Source: JANPLG01 sp964609085
Lineage (GTDB): Bacteria; Armatimonadota; SYMT01
DNA length: 64,000 bases
Assembly (NCBI GenBank): GCA_964609085.1
Contig: CAZSRZ010000007.1
Location: 1 to 64,000 of the forward strand
Direction: 5' to 3'
Notes under the pieces: generated by a model
Told to the model about the DNA's origin: nothing
Seen by the model: the letters and a program-made list of their open reading frames with translations, nothing else
The model's database searches: none
Part shown: piece after piece, positions 59,426 to 64,000 of the stretch
Layout: every line of letters starts with the position of its first letter
Position numbering within the stretch: the first letter of the stretch is position 1
Position numbers and translations under genes: made by a program

Positions 59426-60529
59426 ATGATGGCTGGACTTCCAGAAGCAATCGCTACGCCCATCCTCGCGTTCTGCGCATCAGCCTTGCTGATGCCGCTC
59501 ATGAACCGCGCGGCGCTGCGTTTCGGCTTCGTGGACGTGCCCAACGCCCGGAAGATCCATTCGCGCCCCATACCGCTTCTGGGGGGAATGGCTGTCTACT
59601 TTGGGGTTACCCTCACGCTGGCCTTCCGCGGAACGCTGGACACGCGGGTAGCCCTGATGATGGTCGCCAGCCTACTGGTGATGATCCTCGGACTGGTGGA
59701 TGACCGACTCGACCTTCACTCGCGGTACAGGCTGATCCTGCAAGTGGCCGTAGCAGCGGGGCTTTCGTGGCTGGGCGTTCGGTTCAACTTCCTTCCCCAG
59801 GTGCCGTTCGACGTCCTCAACCACGCGCTCACGATCGTGTTCCTTGTGGGGGCGATCAACGCGCTCAACTGCATCGACTGTGCGGACGGGTCCGCGGGCG
59901 GCACGTGCGTCATCGTCTTTGGCTCGCTGGCGGCCATCGCCGCAGCCAACGGGCGCTTCTTCGTGTGCCAGGCGGCGCTCGCGGGCGCTGGGGCTGTGCT
60001 CGGATTTCTACTTTTCAATGTGCCGCCGGCCAGGACGTTCCTGGGGGACACCGGCAGCACGTTCCTTGGCCTGATGGCGGGTGCGCTCGCTGTCATGGCC
60101 AGCCGGACGCCAGCCGGAAGCGGCCAGATCCCGGTCGCTCCCTTTGTCCTGCTCGTCCCGATGTTCGACATCGTCTGGGTGCACTTCCGGCGCTATCAGG
60201 CCGGGATCCATTCGATTCGGGACCTCCTCTCATCCACCGGCAAGGATCATCTCCCCCACCGGCTGATGGCGAGGGGCTTAACTCGGTTATCCTGTATGTT
60301 GGTCGTGGCCGGTCTTTCCGCTCTGGCCGCCGGTGGAGCCTTCGCGCTGGCGAATGGTCTCTGGCTACCGGCAGTTCTAGCATGGGTCGCACTTGTGGCG
60401 ATCCTATGGCACCTCGAGGAAGATGCTCGCGTCGTCATTCGACCCGGGGATCAGGTGGCCTTGTTTCAGGTTTCCAAGCCCGAGGTGGCCTTGCAGCCTA
60501 CGCTGCAGCATGAGGAGGGTGTTGCGTGA
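59426..60529 (+). CDS. WecA/TagO-like polyprenyl-phosphate sugar-1-phosphate transferase
   Basis: The 367-residue protein has about ten hydrophobic segments and the full PNPT family motif set: HSRPIPLLGG, GLVDDRLDL (metal-binding Asp pair), INALNCIDCADGSAGG, FLGDTGS and a late HLPHR. These enzymes start lipid-linked glycans by transferring GlcNAc-1-P or similar to undecaprenyl phosphate. MraY is excluded by its location and the HxxHR-type C-terminal loop. The last 60 residues are an extra cytoplasmic tail. It overlaps the ligase-like gene by GTGA and is likely cotranscribed with it. Confidence 0.88.
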   Translation: MMAGLPEAIATPILAFCASALLMPLMNRAALRFGFVDVPNARKIHSRPIPLLGGMAVYFGVTLTLAFRGTLDTRVALMMVASLLVMILGLVDDRLDLHSRYRLILQVAVAAGLSWLGVRFNFLPQVPFDVLNHALTIVFLVGAINALNCIDCADGSAGGTCVIVFGSLAAIAAANGRFFVCQAALAGAGAVLGFLLFNVPPARTFLGDTGSTFLGLMAGALAVMASRTPAGSGQIPVAPFVLLVPMFDIVWVHFRRYQAGIHSIRDLLSSTGKDHLPHRLMARGLTRLSCMLVVAGLSALAAGGAFALANGLWLPAVLAWVALVAILWHLEEDARVVIRPGDQVALFQVSKPEVALQPTLQHEEGVA

Positions 60530-60676
60530 AGTCTAATCGCTGGGCGCTGCTTCTACAGAATCAGGTGGTCGGCGTCCTACTGGCGCTGACGTTGGCGGTT
60601 CCGCTCCTGTTCGCGGCACCCGTGGGTACCCGGATCGGCCAACTGACGGCCTACGCCCTTATGGGCCTGCTCCTGT
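60526..60676 (+). CDS. O-antigen ligase/polymerase-like protein, N-terminal part (before assembly gap)
   Basis: GTG 60526, in a GTGA overlap with the WecA-like gene and behind GGAGGG, opens a frame of 50 visible residues with a basic N-terminus and one to two hydrophobic segments. It runs into ten unknown bases. The frame that continues on the other side, in a different phase, is the remainder of the same protein, so this is one gene broken by a gap of unknown true size rather than a proven frameshift. Confidence 0.7.
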
Positions 60677-60686
60677 NNNNNNNNNN
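60677..60686. other. Assembly gap (10 N)
   Basis: Ten ambiguous bases. Their number is probably a placeholder, because the coding frames on either side differ by one base and both encode hydrophobic segments of one membrane protein. Confidence 0.98.
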
Positions 60687-62575
60687 CGCAGGACCGGGTG
60701 GACTTCACGCGTCTCCGGACTTACGTGATGTCGGGTCCGAATCTCCCCATTCTTCTCTACCTGATCTGGAGCTTCGTCTCTCTCATCTTCAGCCCGGAAC
60801 CTTTCTACAGCCGCCTGGCCTTCGGTCAGCTCCTGTTCGGTACCGTGGTCTATGCCGTCATCGTCTACCAGTTCCGCCACCGCTCGCAGGTCAAGGCGCT
60901 CCTCTCCACCCTGACACTCGTCACCGTTGCTGTCGTCCTGGGGTCGATGGCTTCGGCCGGCAGATCCAACCTCCTGGACATGGGCGGCTGGTTCCACGAT
61001 CGTCAGCTCTTCGGAGCATTCCTCGCGATGCTTCTGCCGGTGCTGATCGGCATCGGGGCGGGCGCACGTAGCCCTTGGACCCGCACCAGCGCACAGGTGG
61101 TCGCGGTTCTCACGGCGGGAGCCCTCCTGCTCACGCGCGGTCGGTCATCTCTGTTCGGCGTCATCGTCGGCCTGATCGTGTTCGCCATTCTGGGTGCTGT
61201 CTACGTCTGGAAGCTCCGGGAGATGATGCGGAAGAAGCACACCGCCCTCCTCACGCCAGTGCTGGCACTGATCGTGCTGGGGATCTTCCTTGTCTTCAGT
61301 GGCGTCGGCGGCGGAGTCTTCGATCGCTTCAGCGGGTCCGGCAACCTGATGAACGACGACAGCGTGCGGGACCGGATGGTTCTGTGGCAGACGGCTCTCA
61401 AGGTGGTCGGGCAGCATCCGGTGGTCGGATGCGGCATCGGTGCCTACGCAATGGCGCAGGCGATCGCCAATCCCGCGGCGTCCCAGCCGCTGCCGGTGAT
61501 CCGGCAGCTTGGGCCGTCGCTCCACGAGAGCCCGCACAACACCTACCTGCAGGTGGCGGCGGAGACCGGAGTTGTTGGCCTCGGTTTGTTGCTCGCCATT
61601 TTCGCGCTCTTCTTCTACTACGGTGCGAGGGCGTTGCCTCGGTTGGAGAAAGGGCTACGCAAGTACACGTTGATCGGCTGCATGGCCTCGATGGCTGGGA
61701 TGATGGTGGACGCCTTCAGCAATCCCGGCTTCGCCTACCCAGAGGTCGCGACCTTCGTGTGGATCGTCCTCGGTGTCGGCATGTGCGCCGCCGGGCTCGG
61801 CCAGGAAGTCCCCTCGCCAGCACGAGCAGCACGGGAGAGAGAAGCCGACGGTCCCGTTCTCGGGGTGCCCCGCTTCCTTTACCGTGGCTTCCGGACGGCG
61901 GCTCTCGGGTGTCTCGTCATCTGGCTTGGCACGGTTGTCTGGGACATGCACAGCGTGGGTGCTGCGGCGGCAGGTCTCTTCGATGAGGTCTCCAAGAACC
62001 GCAATCCCGACATCCAGAACCAGGGCGGCGGGCGGGGTGGTCGTCCGATCTACTGCGACTTCATCACCCGGCTCGATCTCGACTTCCTCAACGACGGCAT
62101 CCCACCGACGCAGGCCTTCGACATCAATGCCGGGTCCATCTACTCGGATCGGCTGGCCGTCTTCCACATCTTCGCGTTGACCGACGACAAGCGGTTCTTC
62201 GCCGATGTGACTTCCGAGGGCGACAACATCCGGTTCAAGCTCCACGGGCTGCAGGGCAAGTTCTCCTACTCCGCCAGCAGTAATGACCCGCGGTACTTCT
62301 ACACGCCTTCGCCGAAGGACAAGGGGAAGACCGGAACGATCGAAGTCTCTTACGAGTGCCGCCGTCCCGCGGAAATCTTCCGCACTCGTTTCACGCTGAC
62401 GATCCTCCCCAGCGACGCGCCGATCAACGAATCGGCGTTCAGCGCGGGACGTCAGCATGACTCAGGCGGCCAGTTCTCGATCTTCGACCCCCGGTTCGCT
62501 CCCTTCCTGGCCTCTCTCCAGCCCGTCATCGCGGACCGGGATGAAGAGAAGGCCACCGAGGTTGCGGCTCCGTAA
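60687..62575 (+). CDS. O-antigen ligase/polymerase-like protein, main part, with C-terminal non-membrane domain
   Basis: About 629 residues follow the gap; the GTG at 60698 is the Val of QDRVDF, not a start. The first 370 residues hold about nine hydrophobic segments. The long loop contains RDRMVLWQTALKVVGQHPVV, GCGIGAYAMAQ and SPHNTYLQVAAETGVVGLGL, the Wzy_C signature of O-antigen ligases, which join glycans to lipid A or other acceptors at the periplasmic face. After a last hydrophobic segment (about residues 407-427) come about 200 soluble residues, including a beta-rich domain (GKFSYSASSNDPRYFYTPSP, GTIEVSYECRRPAEIFRTRF). This exported domain is unusual for the family. Confidence 0.82.
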
Positions 62576-62600
62576 CCGGCTCACCGTCGTCGTACCAGTC

Positions 62601-62626
62601 AAGGGCCGCCCGAAAGGGCGGCCCTT
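62601..62626 (+). terminator. Intrinsic terminator-like hairpin
   Basis: A perfect 11-bp stem (AAGGGCCGCCC / GGGCGGCCCTT) with a GAAA tetraloop lies 25 bases after the ligase-like stop. The following bases (CTACTTGG) are only moderately T-rich. It separates the WecA/ligase unit from rmlC. Confidence 0.75.
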
Positions 62627-62647
62627 CTACTTGGATGGGTTTGCGTG

Positions 62648-63202
62648 ATGCGTTGTGTGGAAACGGAGTTGCCCGGGGTGCTGATCCTGGAGCCGCAGAT
62701 CTTCAGAGACCCTCGCGGCTTTTTTCTGGAGAGCTACCATCTGGGGAAGATGTCCGCTCTGGGTATTCCGAACTCTTTCGTGCAGGACAACCATTCGCGC
62801 AGCGTGCGGGGGACCGTGCGGGGGCTGCATTACCAGATCGGAAAACCACAGGCGAAGCTGTGTCGCGTAGTCTTCGGTGCCGTACTGGACGTGGTGGTGG
62901 ATCTCCGACGGGGCTCACCCACCTTCGGGCGGCACGTCAGCGTGGAACTCTCCGCGGAGAATGCCCGGATGATCTTTGTCCCCCGAGGCTTCGCGCACGG
63001 ATTCGCCGTTCTCTCGGAGTCTGCCGACTTCCTTTACAAGTGTGACGAGTTCTACCACGGTCCTGCCGACCGGGGGGTGGTGTGGAACGACCCGGATCTC
63101 CAGGTCCATTGGCCGTTTCACGAGCCTTTGCTGTCGGAGAAGGATGCACGGCTCCCTCGTCTTGCGGAGGTCCCCGCGGACGAGTTGCCGGTTTGGGGGT
63201 AG
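62648..63202 (+). CDS. rmlC: dTDP-4-dehydrorhamnose 3,5-epimerase
   Basis: The 184-residue cupin enzyme epimerises C3 and C5 of dTDP-4-keto-6-deoxyglucose on the way to dTDP-L-rhamnose. Family motifs are intact: PQIFRDPRGFFLESYHLGK near residue 20, FVQDNHSRSVRGTVRGLHYQ with catalytic His61, VVDLRRGSPTFGRHVSVEL, and VPRGFAHGFAVLSE with His117. Length matches RmlC. ATG 62648 is preceded by an in-frame GTG at 62645. It follows the terminator hairpin, so it probably has its own promoter. No RmlB or RmlD was recognised in the window. Confidence 0.93.
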   Translation: MRCVETELPGVLILEPQIFRDPRGFFLESYHLGKMSALGIPNSFVQDNHSRSVRGTVRGLHYQIGKPQAKLCRVVFGAVLDVVVDLRRGSPTFGRHVSVELSAENARMIFVPRGFAHGFAVLSESADFLYKCDEFYHGPADRGVVWNDPDLQVHWPFHEPLLSEKDARLPRLAEVPADELPVWG

Positions 63203-63224
63203 CGTGTTCCCCGGGTTGCACATG

Positions 63225-63237
63225 ACGCACTGTGCGT
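63225..63237. promoter_or_regulatory. Short palindrome, possible operator
   Basis: ACGCAC-T-GTGCGT is a perfect 13-bp palindrome in the 65-bp gap before the last gene, flanked by TGCAC and GTGCA that extend the dyad. It could bind a dimeric regulator. No -10/-35 pair is evident around it. Confidence 0.3.
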
Positions 63238-63267
63238 GCACTCTGCCCAGAGAAGGAACGAAGCGGT

Positions 63268-64000
63268 ATGGAGCATCCGACATTGCCTGACATGGACTCC
63301 GCCAGCGCGGAGCGGATCCGTCTTGCATGCGCCGCCGATCTCTATATGCGGGGAGTGCTGCCGCTGGAGGATGCCGCGGCTGCCGCCGGCCGGTCGATCA
63401 CCGCCTTCGAGCGAGAGATTGCCGACAGCTTCCGTGCCGGTCCCCTTGGTGCGGGTGGGGGCGAGGCGGTTCGTCCCACTCAGAGCATCCTCCTCTCGGT
63501 GGTGATCCCCGTCTACAACGAGTGCCACACCTTCCTGACGTTGCTCGACGCCGTGCGCGCAGTGCCGGTGCATAAGGAGATCCTGATCATCGACGATTGT
63601 TCGCGGGACGGTACCCGCGAGCTCTTGCAGGCGCAAGTTGACGGCAAGATCCCGGGTGTTCGCGTCTTCTACCAGGATGTCAATCAGGGTAAGGGCGCGG
63701 CCTTGCGACGCGGCTTCCAGGAAGCCCAAGGGGACATCGTCCTCGTCCAGGATGCTGACCTGGAGTACGACCCGCGCGAGTATCCCCAACTCCTGGATCC
63801 GATCCTGGCGGGTAAGGCCGACGTGGTGTACGGCTCCCGGTTCCAGGGCGGGCCGCACCGCGTGCTCTATTTCTGGCACAGCGTCGGCAACATGGTCCTG
63901 ACGACGCTCTCGAACATGATGACTGACCTGAACCTGACGGACATGGAGACTTGCTACAAGGTCTTCAAGCGGGAGGTCATCCAGGGCATTCCGCTGCGCC
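63268..64000 (+). CDS. GT2 (DPM1-like) glycosyltransferase with N-terminal HTH-like extension, 3'-truncated
   Basis: The visible 244 residues run off the window. From residue about 73 the GT-A domain has LLSVVIPVYNECHTFLTLLD, EILIIDDCSRDGTRELLQ, NQGKGAALRRGFQEAQGDIV, the DxD-type QDADLEYDPREYPQ, and VYGSRFQGGPHR. This matches the DPM1/polyprenyl-phosphate glycosyltransferase group, which makes lipid-phosphate sugars such as GT-C enzymes use. The first 72 residues are unusual: RLACAADLYMRGVLPLEDAA and AGRSITAFEREIADSF look like a small helix-turn-helix unit. AAGGA at 63253-63257 precedes ATG 63268. It might supply the donor for the two GT-C-like proteins. Confidence 0.85.
   Translation, partial: MEHPTLPDMDSASAERIRLACAADLYMRGVLPLEDAAAAAGRSITAFEREIADSFRAGPLGAGGGEAVRPTQSILLSVVIPVYNECHTFLTLLDAVRAVPVHKEILIIDDCSRDGTRELLQAQVDGKIPGVRVFYQDVNQGKGAALRRGFQEAQGDIVLVQDADLEYDPREYPQLLDPILAGKADVVYGSRFQGGPHRVLYFWHSVGNMVLTTLSNMMTDLNLTDMETCYKVFKREVIQGIPLR

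Noticed and set aside
60677..60686. Frameshift mutation in the ligase-like gene
   Set aside because: The phase change coincides with ten N, so the true length is unknown and no frameshift can be claimed.

Overview
The window is a GC-rich bacterial chromosome segment, most likely from a member of the Armatimonadota. The best taxonomic clue is the prepilin-like protein at 1143-1907, whose leader motif (FTLIELLVVIAIIAILAA followed by a FPVFAQAREKAR-type sequence) is characteristic of that phylum. A Wza-type polysaccharide export protein and an LpxB-like lipid A glycosyltransferase suggest a diderm envelope. No rRNA, tRNA, CRISPR array, integrase or insertion sequence was recognised.

Left flank (1-7500): a 5'-truncated LuxC-type acyl-CoA reductase, the prepilin-like secreted protein followed by a hairpin, an overlapping pair made of a TPR protein and an FG-GAP/ASPIC-UnbV protein, the LpxB-like enzyme, and the only minus-strand gene, a TPR membrane protein. 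Divergent from it at 7737 lies a specialised NusG paralogue (UpxY/RfaH/LoaP type). Such factors usually let polymerase read through very long polysaccharide operons.

Main locus (8383-59106): a nucleotide-sugar dehydrogenase and a small Cys-motif protein, then 42 co-directional genes from 10115 to 59106 with no gap above about 92 bp. In order: a Wzz/BY-kinase (Wzc-like) with an extreme Tyr/Gly-rich tail, a Wza-like export protein, an O-antigen ligase/polymerase-like protein, a tyvelose-epimerase-like SDR, a GT-C-like membrane protein, and the Wzm/Wzt ABC exporter. Next comes a sugar module (CDP-glucose synthesis and 4,6-dehydration, C-methyltransferase, aminotransferase, GNAT, TylF-like O-methyltransferase, split transketolase). 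Then follows a long array of GT4 and GT2 glycosyltransferases interleaved with methyltransferases, two sugar-nucleotide enzymes and a UDP-galactopyranose-mutase-like flavoenzyme. An asparagine-synthetase-like amidotransferase fused to a GT4 domain sits near the end, followed by a last GT4, an epimerase and a PIG-L deacetylase/WbqC/aminotransferase module. About fifteen soluble glycosyltransferases and six methyltransferases point to a large, heavily decorated surface polysaccharide.

Right flank (59107-64000): a 319-bp intergenic region with a good sigma70-type promoter, a WecA/TagO-like initiating phosphoglycosyltransferase, a second O-antigen ligase/polymerase interrupted by a 10-N assembly gap and ending in a non-membrane domain, a strong terminator hairpin, RmlC, and a 3'-truncated DPM1-like GT2 with an unusual N-terminal extension.

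Stop/start overlaps of the form NTGA are pervasive (ATGA, GTGA, TTGA). Two GT genes appear to begin with CTG inside CTGA overlaps behind well-spaced Shine-Dalgarno sequences. All functional assignments come from reading motifs; no database search was run.
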